The notes: generated from the letters alone by a model not told the origin. Positions 24,064 to 33,188 are shown, counted from the first letter of the stretch. The stretch: DNA of 64,000 bases from Microtetraspora fusca (GCF_001570365.1 NZ_BBYK01000041.1:87548-151547), one strand, 5' to 3'. Translations and numbers: made by a program.

Positions 24064-24661
24064 TCCCCCTCGCCAGCGGCGCGCGCCAGCCGTACCGCAT
24101 GGCGAGGATGCGGAACGTGAAGGCGAGCACGGCCGAGGACAGGGTGGCGACGAACCCGCGCACGCCCGCCGTGTACAGCACGGCCATCGCGGTCGCGCCG
24201 AGCAGCGCGGGCAGGGCGTAGAGCTGGCGGTCGTAGAGCAGGGTCGGCATCCCGCCGGACAGGACGTCGCGGATGACGCCGCCGCCGACCGCGGTGCAGA
24301 CGCCGAGGAGCACGGCGTGCAAGGGGGCCAGGCCGAACTGCAGCGCCTTGGTCGTCCCCACCGCGCAGAACAGGCCGAGACCCGCCGCGTCGAACACCAG
24401 CACGCCCGGCATGGCCCGCTCGACCTGCGGATGCCAGAAGAACGCGATGACGGTGGCCGCGATCGGCACCAGGAGGTATCCCAGGTCGCGGAACGCGGCG
24501 GGCGGTACGCCGATGAACAGGTCGCGCATGACGCCGCCGCCGACCGCGGTGAAGAAGGCCAGGACCACCATGCCGACGACGTCGAGCCGTTTGCGGACGC
24601 CTTCAAGCGCTCCGGACAGGGCGAAGACGAAGATTCCGGCGAGGTCGAGCACGGGGGTCAC
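24047..24661 (-). CDS. Trimeric intracellular cation channel family protein (UPF0126/TRIC)
   Basis: Membrane protein of 204 residues with seven predicted helices formed by two repeated three-helix units plus one. Each unit has a glycine-rich motif: AVGGGVMRDL (about 39-48) and AVGGGVIRDVLSGG (124-137). These kinked motifs line the monovalent cation pore in prokaryotic TRIC channels. First helix LAGIFVFALSGALEGVRK. GTG start at 24661. It sits 6 bp after the POT transporter gene stop on the same strand, so the two may be co-transcribed. The ion selectivity (K+ in known homologues) is inferred from the family. Confidence 0.88.
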   Translation of the reverse strand: MTPVLDLAGIFVFALSGALEGVRKRLDVVGMVVLAFFTAVGGGVMRDLFIGVPPAAFRDLGYLLVPIAATVIAFFWHPQVERAMPGVLVFDAAGLGLFCAVGTTKALQFGLAPLHAVLLGVCTAVGGGVIRDVLSGGMPTLLYDRQLYALPALLGATAMAVLYTAGVRGFVATLSSAVLAFTFRILAMRYGWRAPLARGIRGSV

Positions 24662-24667
24662 GTCTGC

Positions 24668-26137
24668 TCAGTCTCCCATAAGCCGCGAGAGCCTCCGCGT
24701 GCAGGCCAGCATGACGAATCCCGCGACCACCGCGACGAGGGCGAGGATCAGGTAGTACCACGGCATCGGCACCACGCCGGTGAGCCGGTACGCCTGCCCG
24801 CCGACGGAGTCGCCCAGGGCGACCGCGAGGAACCAGACGCCCATCATCTGGTTGACGAACGCCTGCGGGGCGAGCTTGTTGGTGACCGACAGCCCGACCG
24901 GGCTGATGAAGAGCTCGCCGAGGGTCTGCACGAGGTACACCGAGATCAGCCACATGATCGACACCTTGGGCCCGGCGGACGCCGCGTCCGCCGCCATGGC
25001 CATCACCACGAAGCTGAGCCCGATCAGCACGAGCGCGACCGCGAACTTGAGCGGCGTGCCGAACCGGTCGCCCGCCTTGATCCAGATCTTCGCGAACAGC
25101 GGCGCCAGGATGATGATCGCGATCGAGTTGACGTTGGACACCCACCCGGGCGGGACGTCGAAGCCGAGGATGTTGAGGTCGGTCCGCTGCTGGGCGAAGA
25201 GCGTGAGCGCCCCGCCCGCCTGGTCGTAGATCATCCAGAAGATCGCGGCCGAGATGAACAGCCACAGGTACGCGACCAGCCGGGTCCGCTCCCGCGGCGT
25301 GATCTCGTGCGTCCCCATGAACAGGAAGGCGAAGTACGCCGCCGGCACCGCGGCGGACAGCACCGTCAGCACGATGGTGAACCGGTCAAGCGTGAGGGCG
25401 CCGGTGGCCGCCCACAGGACCATCGCCACGACCGCCGCGCCTCCCGAGGGCAGCGCGACCCGGACGAACCGGGCGCGCTCCTCCGGGGTCAGCCTGTGCT
25501 CGGGGTGCTCGCCCGCGCCCTTCAGGTGTCGCCGGCCCAGCACGTACTGCAGGAGCCCGAAGGCCATGCCGACCGCCGCCGCGCCGAACGCGAGGTGCCA
25601 GCGGTCGCCCCGCTGGAGCCACGGCACCACCTGGATCCCCGCGAACGCCCCGACGTTGACGCCCATGTAGAACACCGAGTAGCCCGAGTCGCGGCGGGCG
25701 TCGTCCTCGTGCCGGTAGAGGTCGCCGACCATCGCCGAGATGTTCGGCTTCATCATGCCGCTGCCGAGCGCGATCAGGGTGAGGCCGAGCCACACGAACC
25801 CACCGCCGACCGGGACGGCCATGCTCACGTGCCCGGCCATGATGACGCTGCCGCCGTACAGCACGGCCCGGCGCGGGCCGAGGACCCGGTCGGAGATCCA
25901 CCCGCCGGCCAGGGCGAGCAGGTAGACCGAGGCGATGTAGACGCCGTAGACGCCGACCGCGGTCACCCCGGACAGCCCCATCCCGCCGCGGACCGGGGGA
26001 GCGGTGAGGAAGAGCACGAGGATCGCGCGCATCCCGTAATAGCTGAAGCGCTCCCACATCTCGGTGCCGAACAACGTCGCCAGGCCGCGCGGATGTCCGA
26101 AGAACGTCCGTTCGCGCGCCCGCGCCCACGACTCCAT
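24668..26137 (-). CDS. POT/PTR-family proton-dependent peptide transporter
   Basis: MFS-fold importer of di- and tripeptides driven by protons. The family motifs are clear: TEMWERFSYYGMR at the first helix (E-x-x-E-R proton site) and the PTR2 signature around GSGMMKPNISAMVGDLY. 489 residues from ATG 26137, with 14 or so hydrophobic segments including the two extra helices typical of bacterial POTs. A GTG at 26164 is an alternative start adding nine residues; neither has a convincing ribosome site. It is followed by the TRIC gene. Cytoplasmic membrane. Confidence 0.92.
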   Translation of the reverse strand: MESWARARERTFFGHPRGLATLFGTEMWERFSYYGMRAILVLFLTAPPVRGGMGLSGVTAVGVYGVYIASVYLLALAGGWISDRVLGPRRAVLYGGSVIMAGHVSMAVPVGGGFVWLGLTLIALGSGMMKPNISAMVGDLYRHEDDARRDSGYSVFYMGVNVGAFAGIQVVPWLQRGDRWHLAFGAAAVGMAFGLLQYVLGRRHLKGAGEHPEHRLTPEERARFVRVALPSGGAAVVAMVLWAATGALTLDRFTIVLTVLSAAVPAAYFAFLFMGTHEITPRERTRLVAYLWLFISAAIFWMIYDQAGGALTLFAQQRTDLNILGFDVPPGWVSNVNSIAIIILAPLFAKIWIKAGDRFGTPLKFAVALVLIGLSFVVMAMAADAASAGPKVSIMWLISVYLVQTLGELFISPVGLSVTNKLAPQAFVNQMMGVWFLAVALGDSVGGQAYRLTGVVPMPWYYLILALVAVVAGFVMLACTRRLSRLMGD

Positions 26138-26316
26138 GCCCTGTTCTCGCACGCCCGGGACCACCCCCCGAACCGCCCCCGGCGGGTATTACCGATGTCT
26201 GCCCCGTCGCGCCGCGGGCAAGCGTGGAACGTCCAGAGAAGAGGGTCTTGTCGCTGCCGGTCCGATGTGGTGCGATGCATGCCACTCGTCCAAGACTCCA
26301 CGCACTTGGAGGCGCG

Positions 26317-28143
26317 ATGCCCGGGGTCCTTGAGGAGCGCGCCGCGATCGAAAACGAGATCGCGGGCCTGACGATCTGTGCGCAGCTCAGGCGGACGGCC
26401 GCCGAACATCCTGACGCCCCCGCCTACTCCGACCCCGTGGAAGGCGGCTGGCGCACGCTGAGCTACGCCGAGGCGCGGCGGCGGATCCTGGAGATCGCCG
26501 CCGCGTACGCCGCGCTGGGCGTCGGCCCCGGCGACGCGGTCGCCCTGATGATGGTCAACCGCAGCGAGCACGTCCTGGCCGACCTCGGGGCGGTCCACGC
26601 GGGCGCCTTCGCCTGCTCGGTCTACAGCACCTTCACCCCCGACCAGGTGGCGTACATCGCCCGGGACGTCGGGGCCAAGGTGGCCGTCGTCGGCTCCGCC
26701 GAGCTGGCCCGGTGGGAGCCGATCCTGGCCCGGCTGCCCCTGCTGGAGAAGGTCGTCGTGCTCGACGGGACGCCGCCCCGCGACGACCGCTTCCTGAGCT
26801 GGGACGACTTCCTCGCCCTCGGGGCGGAGCGGCTGGCGGCCGACCCGGAGGCGGTCGAGGCGCGCTGGCGGGCGGTCCGCCCCGGCGACGTGGCCACCGT
26901 CCTGTACACCTCCGGCACCACCGGCGACCCGAAGGGCGTCCCCCTCACCCACGCCAACCTGGCCTACGAGGCCGTCGCCACCGACAGGATGACGAACCTG
27001 CCGTCCATGGGCGCGCAGATCTCCTACCTGACCTACGCCCACATCGCCGAGCGCGTGCTCAGCCTCTACCTGCCGCTCTTCAAGGTCTCCCACGTCCACT
27101 TCTGCACCGACCTGGCGAACCTGGCCCCGACGCTCGCCCAGGTCAGGCCGGTGATGTTCTTCGGCGTGCCCCGCGTCTGGGAGAAGATGGCCGCCCGGCT
27201 CCAGGCGCTGCTCGCCACCCAGCCGGAGGAGCGGCAGGAGCAGGTCCGCGCGGCCATGGCCGCCGGATTCGCCTACATCGAGGCCGGCCAGTACGGCTCC
27301 TCCGTCACGCCCGAGATCCAGGCCGCCTACGACCGGGCGGACGCGGCGCTGCTGTCGTCCATCAGGTCGCTGATCGGCTTCGACCGGGCCCGGTGGCTCG
27401 CCACCGCCGCCGCGCCGCTGCCGGGCGAGGTGCAGCGCTTCTTCGCCGGCCTCGGCATGAAGGTCATCGACGTGTACGGCATGACCGAGACGACCGGCGC
27501 GTTCACCGCCAACACCCCCACGGCGTACAAGCTGGGCTCGGTCGGCCGGGCCGAGCCGGGCGTGGAGGTGCGGATCGCCGAGGACGGCGAGATCCTCACC
27601 CGCGGCCCCCTCAACACCAGTGGTTACCTCAACCGGCCGGACGAGGGGCTCTTCGACGCGGACGGCTGGCTGCGCACCGGCGACGTCGGCTCCATCGACG
27701 CGGACGGCTTCGTCCGGATCGTGGACCGCAAGAAGGAGCTGATCATCACCGCGGGCGGCGAGAACATCTCGCCGGCCAACATCGAGAACGTGCTCAAGGA
27801 ACACCCCCTGATCGGGCAGGCCCTCGCGTACGGCGACCGCCGGCCGTACCCGGTGGCGATCCTGACCCTGGACGCCGAGGTGGCCCCGGGATGGGCGCGG
27901 GCGCGCGGCATCGACTTCGACGACCTCGCGGAGCTGGCCGGGCACCCCGACGTGCTGAAGGCGGTCGAGGCCGCCGTCGACGCGGCGAACGCCAAACTGG
28001 CTCGGGTGCAGCAGGTGAAGAGGTGGCGGCTGCTGCCCGTCGAGTGGACGCCGGAGACCGAGGAGCTCACGCCGAGCCTGAAGCTCAAGCGGCGGGTCAT
28101 CCACGCGAAGTACGCCGACCTGATCACCACGCTGTACGAGTGA
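26317..28143 (+). CDS. Long-chain fatty acid-CoA ligase (FadD15-like)
   Basis: ANL-superfamily enzyme that adenylates a fatty acid and transfers it to CoA. 608 residues from ATG 26317, which has GGAGG at 26308-26312. Motifs in order: P-loop YTSGTTGDPKG, VPRVWEKMAARLQ (typical of long-chain FACS), YGMTETTG, TGDVGSIDADGF, and the hinge and C-terminal lysine region DRKKELIITAGGENISP. The N-terminal TICAQLRRTAAEHPDAPAY is also FadD15-like. Upstream in-frame extension to 26224 is rejected as Arg-rich and out of family. A hairpin terminator follows at 28169-28190. Confidence 0.92.
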   Translation: MPGVLEERAAIENEIAGLTICAQLRRTAAEHPDAPAYSDPVEGGWRTLSYAEARRRILEIAAAYAALGVGPGDAVALMMVNRSEHVLADLGAVHAGAFACSVYSTFTPDQVAYIARDVGAKVAVVGSAELARWEPILARLPLLEKVVVLDGTPPRDDRFLSWDDFLALGAERLAADPEAVEARWRAVRPGDVATVLYTSGTTGDPKGVPLTHANLAYEAVATDRMTNLPSMGAQISYLTYAHIAERVLSLYLPLFKVSHVHFCTDLANLAPTLAQVRPVMFFGVPRVWEKMAARLQALLATQPEERQEQVRAAMAAGFAYIEAGQYGSSVTPEIQAAYDRADAALLSSIRSLIGFDRARWLATAAAPLPGEVQRFFAGLGMKVIDVYGMTETTGAFTANTPTAYKLGSVGRAEPGVEVRIAEDGEILTRGPLNTSGYLNRPDEGLFDADGWLRTGDVGSIDADGFVRIVDRKKELIITAGGENISPANIENVLKEHPLIGQALAYGDRRPYPVAILTLDAEVAPGWARARGIDFDDLAELAGHPDVLKAVEAAVDAANAKLARVQQVKRWRLLPVEWTPETEELTPSLKLKRRVIHAKYADLITTLYE

Positions 28144-28168
28144 GCCGGATCGGGTGACGTTTTGCCAT

Positions 28169-28190
28169 CCGGGGTGGTTTCCCACCCCGG
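28169..28190 (+). terminator. Hairpin terminator after the acyl-CoA ligase
   Basis: A perfect 9-bp GC-rich stem (28169-28177 with 28182-28190) encloses the loop TTTC. There is no U-tract. Confidence 0.55.
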
Positions 28191-28210
28191 GGGCATTACC
28201 CGGGCCTGCC

Positions 28211-28216
28211 TACGGT
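28211..28216 (+). promoter_or_regulatory. -10 box, leaderless start of secreted protein gene
   Basis: TACGGT ends 8 nt before the ATG at 28225, without an intervening ribosome site. Confidence 0.45.
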
Positions 28217-28224
28217 CTTCGGCC

Positions 28225-29046
28225 ATGAGCAGACGTCTAATCGCCAGGGCGGCCGTCGCGGCCGCCGTTCCGCTGGCCGCCCTCGGGGCGGCGCAGACAC
28301 CGGCGTTGGCCGACGACGAGCTGGCCATCCGATCCGTCACCGTGCAGCCGGGCGACCCGGTCGTCGGCCCGTCCGGATCAGTGAAGCTGGTGGTCGACGT
28401 GGTCGCGCGTGGTGCGCGCGGCGACCGCGGGGTCACCGTCAAGGTCGAGCCCGGCCCGCCGACGGCCGCCTCCACCGGACAGTCCACCGGCGCCGCCCCG
28501 GCCGGGCCTGGGGCCTCCCCGGTGCGCCCGCTCATCGACGGGAGCGCCGGCTCCGTCTCCGTCTCGGGCACGCGGTCCACGCAGAACGGCCAGGACATCG
28601 GACGGTCCAGCGGGTGGGAGAAGTGGCGGTTCCAGCCCGAGGTGGGGCTGTCCCGCTGGTACCCGAGCGGCCAGTGGACCGTGGTCGCCACCGCGAAGGA
28701 CGCGAACGGCGCCACCGTCAACAGCTACACGACCTTCTACCTCCGCCGGGAGACGCGGTTCGAGGGCATCGATGTGAAACGCGACGGCGACGGCACGCGC
28801 GTCACCGGGACCCTCATGCGAGTCGATCCGAAGGGCCAGGTCGACTACCGGCCGTTCGCCGGGCGGGAGGTCGCGATCCGCTTCCGCGAGGAGGGCGCGG
28901 CCGACTGGAAGGACATGGGGACCGCCGTCACGAACAAGGACGGCTGGTTCGAGAGCCGGGCGCCGGTCAAGACCGCGGGGACCTGGCAGGTCGACTTCGG
29001 AGGAACCGGACACTACGCGTCGAACACCGGCGTCGCCTCGGGCTGA
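28225..29046 (+). CDS. Secreted beta-sandwich protein, function unknown
   Basis: A 273-residue exported protein. Signal peptide: RR at 3-4, hydrophobic AAVAAAVPLAALGAAQT, cleavage after PALA (about residue 30). The mature part has two Ig/bacterial-type beta-sandwich regions: residues 33-75 (SVTVQPGDPVVGPSGSVKLV) and a C-terminal module with FAGREVAIRFREEGAADW and TAGTWQVDFGG, which resembles calcium-independent Ig-like repeat modules. A Pro/Ser/Gly-rich linker separates them. The next gene encodes a related secreted protein with the same module order, so they look like diverged paralogs. No catalytic residues recognised. Confidence 0.75.
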   Translation: MSRRLIARAAVAAAVPLAALGAAQTPALADDELAIRSVTVQPGDPVVGPSGSVKLVVDVVARGARGDRGVTVKVEPGPPTAASTGQSTGAAPAGPGASPVRPLIDGSAGSVSVSGTRSTQNGQDIGRSSGWEKWRFQPEVGLSRWYPSGQWTVVATAKDANGATVNSYTTFYLRRETRFEGIDVKRDGDGTRVTGTLMRVDPKGQVDYRPFAGREVAIRFREEGAADWKDMGTAVTNKDGWFESRAPVKTAGTWQVDFGGTGHYASNTGVASG

Positions 29047-29087
29047 TATCACTCCTCCCTGAAGGCTAGTTGCGAATTTGTGATGTT

Positions 29088-29163
29088 TTCACTGTGAATT
29101 GGGAGCAACTTTCCGTTGTCTTTGCGCGTCTTTGACGTAGGCGCGCCCCAATGGCGGGGCGCG
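29088..29163 (+). promoter_or_regulatory. Upstream palindrome and 5'-UTR hairpin of second secreted protein gene
   Basis: TTCACTGTGAA at 29088-29098 is a perfect interrupted palindrome in an AT-richer promoter region. CGCGCCCC at 29142-29149 pairs with GGGGCGCG at 29156-29163, giving an 8-bp stem 28 nt before the ATG. The first could be an operator, the second an mRNA-stabilising or regulatory hairpin. Confidence 0.4.
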
Positions 29164-29191
29164 TTCACAACGGGGAGAGGAAAGAACCCTC

Positions 29192-30142
29192 ATGGTGAAA
29201 CGCATCACCGCCGCTATGGCGGTGGCCGTCATGGGCGCCACGGCGCTCGCGACGGCCACGCCTGCCTTCGCTGACACACCGGACGCCTCCCGCAGCCCGA
29301 GCCCGGAGGTCTCCCAGACGCCCGAGGCCTCCTTCTACCGGACCGATTCCCAGATCGTGTCGGTCGACGTCAACCCCGGCACGGTGGTCGTCCGCCGGCA
29401 CGGCTCGGTCAGCGTCACCGCGACCGTTCGGACCAAGGACGTCAGGGACGTCAAGATCGACGTAGTGGAGCCCCGGGGCGGCGGCCACGGTCACGGCGGC
29501 GGCCACGGCCACTGGGTGGCGCGCAAGGACGACAACCCGGAGCGGCTGCGCGGCCCCAAGTGGGACACGAAGTCGGAGTCCTGGGACTTCGACTGGAGCC
29601 ACAAGACGGGCACCTGGACGGTTCACGTCGAGGCGTTCGGCTACGACGGCAAGGTCATCACCGCCGACCGGACCTTCTCCGTGAAGCACGACGACTGGCG
29701 GCGTCCGCCCGCGCCGACGGGGCCGAAGGCCACCCGCATCGGCGACTTCACCGCCTCCCCCAAGCCGGTTCGGAAGGGGAACCGGCTTGACCTGCGGGGC
29801 AGGCTCGAGGTCGCGCAGTGCTACAGCGACTGGTACTACGACTGGGACGACTACACCGGCCGCTGGGGCCGGGGCGACGACTGCCGCGAGAGCCGGGGCT
29901 ACTGGCACGACTGGCACTGGCTCGGCGGCAAGGACGTCGACGTCTACTTCCTGCCCCGGGGCTCCCGGTCCTGGAAGTACGTCCAGACCGTCGAGACCGA
30001 CGGCTCCGGCAGCTTCGCCACCAAGGTCCGGGCCTTCCAGTCCGGCACGTGGGGCGTGCGCTTCGACGGCGACCGCCGGCTGAAGGGCTCCGAGGCGTCC
30101 GAGTACGTCAAGGTCGTCGGTTACGGCTGGGGCCACCGCTAA
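29192..30142 (+). CDS. Secreted Trp/Tyr/His-rich protein, paralog of the preceding gene
   Basis: A 316-residue exported protein with a clear signal peptide (KRITAAMAVAVMGATALATA, cleavage after PAFA near 28). N-terminal module QIVSVDVNPGTVVVRRHGSVSV parallels the preceding protein. A His/Gly stretch (GGGHGHGGGHGHW, about 97-109) could bind metal. Middle part DFTASPKPVRKGNRLDLRGR starts a second sandwich, carrying an aromatic insert (YSDWYYDWDDYTGRWGRGDD) with two cysteines likely disulfide-linked. The end, GTWGVRFDGDRRLKGSEAS, matches the C-terminal module. Ribosome site GAGAGGAAAG precedes the ATG. Probably cell-wall or matrix associated; no enzyme motif seen. Confidence 0.75.
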   Translation: MVKRITAAMAVAVMGATALATATPAFADTPDASRSPSPEVSQTPEASFYRTDSQIVSVDVNPGTVVVRRHGSVSVTATVRTKDVRDVKIDVVEPRGGGHGHGGGHGHWVARKDDNPERLRGPKWDTKSESWDFDWSHKTGTWTVHVEAFGYDGKVITADRTFSVKHDDWRRPPAPTGPKATRIGDFTASPKPVRKGNRLDLRGRLEVAQCYSDWYYDWDDYTGRWGRGDDCRESRGYWHDWHWLGGKDVDVYFLPRGSRSWKYVQTVETDGSGSFATKVRAFQSGTWGVRFDGDRRLKGSEASEYVKVVGYGWGHR

Positions 30143-30232
30143 GCGGAGGACGCGACGGCGGGGCGCGACCCGGGGGACCGGGCCGCCCCCTCCGCCGCGC
30201 CGGGACGTCGCGTATCGGCGCTGTCGTGAATC

Positions 30233-30262
30233 GGCCCGGCTCCCTCACGGGGGAGCCGGGCC
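30233..30262. terminator. Strong bidirectional terminator
   Basis: A perfect 12-bp stem (30233-30244 with 30251-30262) with a 6-nt loop is followed by TTCCGTCTTCT. It separates convergent genes. Confidence 0.75.
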
Positions 30263-30282
30263 TTCCGTCTTCTCCTGAACGG

Positions 30283-30843
30283 TCAGGCGGGGTCGGGCGG
30301 GGGAGCGGGGCACGAGGACGGCGCCGCCCGGGCCGCGGTGGCGAGGGCGGCGTCCTCGCACCTGATCCGGACCGCCATCAGGGCCGCGTTGAGCACGGTG
30401 AACCCGGCCGCCGTCAGCCACGCGGAATGCACCAGCGGCAGCGCCGCGCCCTCCACCGCCACCGCCACATAGTTGGGATGGCGCAGCCATCCCGGCCGGT
30501 ACGGCCCGCGCCGCACCGGCGGCATGCCCGGCACCACGATCACGCGGGTGTTCCACCGGGGGCCGAGCGTGGCGACGCACCACCAGCGCAGCCCCTGCGC
30601 GGCGAGGACCAGGGCGAGCATGGGCAGGCCGAGCGCCGGGACGAACGGCCGCCCGGCCAGGTGCACCTCGACCAGGCAGGAGACGAGCAGCCCGGTGTGC
30701 AGCGCCACCAGCGGTGGGTAGTGGCCGCGTCCGCTGATCACGCCGCCCCGGGCCAGACTCCACCGTGTGTTGCGCCGGGCCACGACCAGCTCGGCGACGC
30801 GTTCCGCCCCGACCGCGAGGACGAGCAGGGCGTACCAGCTCAC
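30283..30843 (-). CDS. Isoprenylcysteine carboxyl methyltransferase-like membrane methylase
   Basis: A 186-residue integral membrane protein with four or five helices. The ICMT/PEMT signature is clear near the C-terminal third: GPYRPGWLRHPNYVAVAVEG, with the RHPNY motif that binds S-adenosylmethionine. The GTG at 30843 follows the type III PKS stop by 7 nt, so the pair forms one operon. In other bacteria (for example the bpsA-bpsB pair of Bacillus) such a methylase O-methylates the alkylpyrones made by the PKS. By analogy it probably methylates the PKS product in the membrane. It replaces an upstream ATG reading, which would sit inside the PKS gene. Confidence 0.85.
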   Translation of the reverse strand: MSWYALLVLAVGAERVAELVVARRNTRWSLARGGVISGRGHYPPLVALHTGLLVSCLVEVHLAGRPFVPALGLPMLALVLAAQGLRWWCVATLGPRWNTRVIVVPGMPPVRRGPYRPGWLRHPNYVAVAVEGAALPLVHSAWLTAAGFTVLNAALMAVRIRCEDAALATAARAAPSSCPAPPPDPA

Positions 30844-30850
30844 GGCGTCC

Positions 30851-31906
30851 CTACCAGCGGAGCAGGACGAGCTCGGAGCAGAAGCCGGGGCCCATCGCGA
30901 GCAGGACACCCGGCGTGCCCGGAGGCGGCGGCTGCGGCGACGCCATCGTGTCCCGCAGCACGAACAGCACCGAGGCGGAGGAGAGGTTCCCCGCCTGCGC
31001 GAGCGAGTGCCAGGTCACGTCAAGCGCGCCCTCGGGCAGATCGAGGGCGGCGGCGACCGCCTGGAGCACCTTCGGGCCGCCGGGGTGGCAGACCCACGCC
31101 GTCACGTCCTCCGTCGTCAGCCCCTGGTCGGCCAGGAAGCCGCGCATGTCGTCGGCCAGGTGCTCGCGCACCAGCTCGGGGATGCGCACGTCGAGCACCA
31201 CCTGGAAGCCGCTGTCGCGCACGTCCCAGCCCATCACCCGCTCGGAGTCGGGATAGAGGCGACTGCGCGTGGCGACCACGGTGGGGCCGGATGCGGCCCG
31301 TTCGTCGCCGCATGCCACGACGGCGGCGGCGCCGTCCCCGAAGAGGCCGCTCGCGATCAGGTTCGCGATCGAGCAGTCCTCGCGTTGCAGGGTGAGGGAG
31401 CAGAGCTCCACCGTGAGCAGCACGGCGACCTCGCCGGGCGCGCCGCGCAGGTAGTCGTGCAGCCGCGAGATCCCGGCCGCTCCGGCGACGCAGCCGAGGC
31501 CGAAGAGCGGGAGCCGCTTGACGTCGGGGCGCAGTCCGAGCCGCCCGGCCATCCTGGCGTCCAGCGAGGGCGCGGCCACGCCGGTGGTGGAGGCGACGAT
31601 GATCATGTCCACGTCGGAGCCCTCCAGGCCGGCCGCCTCGAGCGCGGCGGCGACCGCCTCCGCCCCCAGATCGGCCGCGGCGTCGACGTAGACCTCGTTC
31701 GCCGCCCCGAACCCGTCGAGCTTGGCGTACTCCTCGATCGGCAGCGCGAGGTGGCGCTCACGGACGCGGGTGCTCGCGTGCAGCCGGTCGAGGAGGGGAC
31801 GGGCGTCCTCCGGGATCGGGCACAGCTCCGCCAGCCGGTCTCTGATCTCCTCCTGGGCGTACCGGTTCGGGGGGAGGACGCACTGAACGGCGGTGATTCG
31901 CGTCAT
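30851..31906 (-). CDS. Type III polyketide synthase (alkylpyrone/resorcinol type)
   Basis: Chalcone-synthase-like homodimeric enzyme that condenses malonyl-CoA onto a starter acyl-CoA. 351 residues. The catalytic triad is intact: Cys139 in GLGCVAGAAG, His274 in CHPGGPKVL and Asn307 in QAGNLSSAS. The C-terminal GPGFCSELVLLRW is the family GFGPG-type end. The ATG at 31906 is preceded by GGGGG (31912-31916); an in-frame ATG at 31942 is less likely. The downstream methylase suggests an alkylpyrone or alkylresorcinol O-methyl ether, possibly a membrane lipid. Starter preference cannot be deduced. Confidence 0.92.
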   Translation of the reverse strand: MTRITAVQCVLPPNRYAQEEIRDRLAELCPIPEDARPLLDRLHASTRVRERHLALPIEEYAKLDGFGAANEVYVDAAADLGAEAVAAALEAAGLEGSDVDMIIVASTTGVAAPSLDARMAGRLGLRPDVKRLPLFGLGCVAGAAGISRLHDYLRGAPGEVAVLLTVELCSLTLQREDCSIANLIASGLFGDGAAAVVACGDERAASGPTVVATRSRLYPDSERVMGWDVRDSGFQVVLDVRIPELVREHLADDMRGFLADQGLTTEDVTAWVCHPGGPKVLQAVAAALDLPEGALDVTWHSLAQAGNLSSASVLFVLRDTMASPQPPPPGTPGVLLAMGPGFCSELVLLRW

Positions 31907-32111
31907 CGAAACCCCCTGAGGCGGGAATGTGCCTTTTATCACTATTTGCCCAGTTTGATGGGGGTTATGCCTGGGTGTCCAGCTTCACCGGACAGAGTCC
32001 GAGGGCCACCGGGTACGGAAAGAGGGGGCGAAGGCTCTCTCGGGGAGGGATGGCGTCACCGTTTCGCGACCTTCCAGGGGAGAGCTTCCGGGGTGAGACC
32101 TGTGGCACAGT

Positions 32112-32975
32112 ATGGCCGTGACAAACACGGACATAAGGGACGCAACCCTTGAGGATCTCGACGCCATCGCGGCGGTGGCCGTAGCCACCGGTCAGGGAGA
32201 GGAGTGGACCGGAGCCGATCCCGCGTACGTCGGCCACCTCCTGGTCCACGGCCGGGTGGTCGTCGCCGAGCAGAACGGCACGGTGACCGGCTTCGGCGCG
32301 ACCCGCCGGATCGGCGACGGGCCGGACGCGGTGACGATGCTCTGCGACCTGTTCGTCGACCCCCGATCCCATGGCCGCGGAGCGGGCAACGCCATGCTCG
32401 CGGCCCTCTGGCAGGACACCCCCCGGCGAATGACGTTCAGCAGCCTGCACGCGCACGCGCTGCCGCTGTACACGAGGTCCGGCCTGGACGCCTGGTGGCC
32501 GCTCCTCTACCTGGGCGGCGACGTGCGCGCCCTTCGCCTCCCACGCGGCTGGACCGTCTCGGAGACCGGCCCCGGCGAGGTCGCCGCGCTGGAGCGTGAG
32601 TGGACCGGCGTGGACCGGGCCGCCGACCACGCCGCCTGGGTGGCCCGTCCCGGCGGACGGGCGCTCCTCGCCTCCCGTGACGGCGCGGTGGTCGCCGCGG
32701 CCGCCGTGGGCGGCGCCGGGCCCGAGTACGGCGTCACCCACCTGGCCACGGACCCCGCGGCGGGCGTCAACGCGGCCAGGGACGCGGTCGTCGCCGTGCT
32801 CGCGTCGCTGGAACCGCCCGGCGGCCGGGCCATGGTCTGCCTGCCCGGGCCCCACGTGGCGACCCGTCCCCTGCTCGCCGCGGGATGGCACAGCGACTCC
32901 ATGGACGTCTTCATGGCCACCGATCCCGGCCTCCTCGACCCGCGCCGCAGCGTTCCCTCACCCGCCCTCGCCTGA
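32112..32975 (+). CDS. Tandem GNAT acetyltransferase-like protein
   Basis: A 287-residue cytoplasmic protein whose first 140 residues form a GNAT domain: acetyl-CoA loop DPRSHGRGAGNAMLAAL (about 80-96) and HAHALPLYTRSGL. The second half (about 150-275) is a weaker GNAT-like domain with VVAAAAVGGAGPEY and LPGPHVATRPLLAAGW, probably structural. Substrate unknown; two-domain GNATs often modify antibiotics, amino acids or proteins. The start could be ATG 32112 or GTG 32118; there is no ribosome site. It is divergent from the type III PKS, with 205 bp between. Confidence 0.82.
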   Translation: MAVTNTDIRDATLEDLDAIAAVAVATGQGEEWTGADPAYVGHLLVHGRVVVAEQNGTVTGFGATRRIGDGPDAVTMLCDLFVDPRSHGRGAGNAMLAALWQDTPRRMTFSSLHAHALPLYTRSGLDAWWPLLYLGGDVRALRLPRGWTVSETGPGEVAALEREWTGVDRAADHAAWVARPGGRALLASRDGAVVAAAAVGGAGPEYGVTHLATDPAAGVNAARDAVVAVLASLEPPGGRAMVCLPGPHVATRPLLAAGWHSDSMDVFMATDPGLLDPRRSVPSPALA

Positions 32976-33188
32976 CGCGCCGCCCGCCGGTCCCGTCTCC
33001 GACGACGGCGTCGAGGTCGTCGCACGGGGCGGCGGACGGCGGCCAGGCCGCCCTTTCACCCCCGACGCGGGGCCGCCGCGCGTACACGCACGTCGCGGCG
33101 GGTCCGTGACGGACCGGTCAGCGGCCGGTGCCGGCGCAGAGACGACAGGTCATAGGCTTGAGGTCTCTGAACGTTCGGGAGGTCCCCC

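Noticed and set aside
30851..32975. Full secondary-metabolite cluster around the type III PKS
   Set aside because: Only the PKS and methylase form an operon; the GNAT gene is divergent with no clear link.
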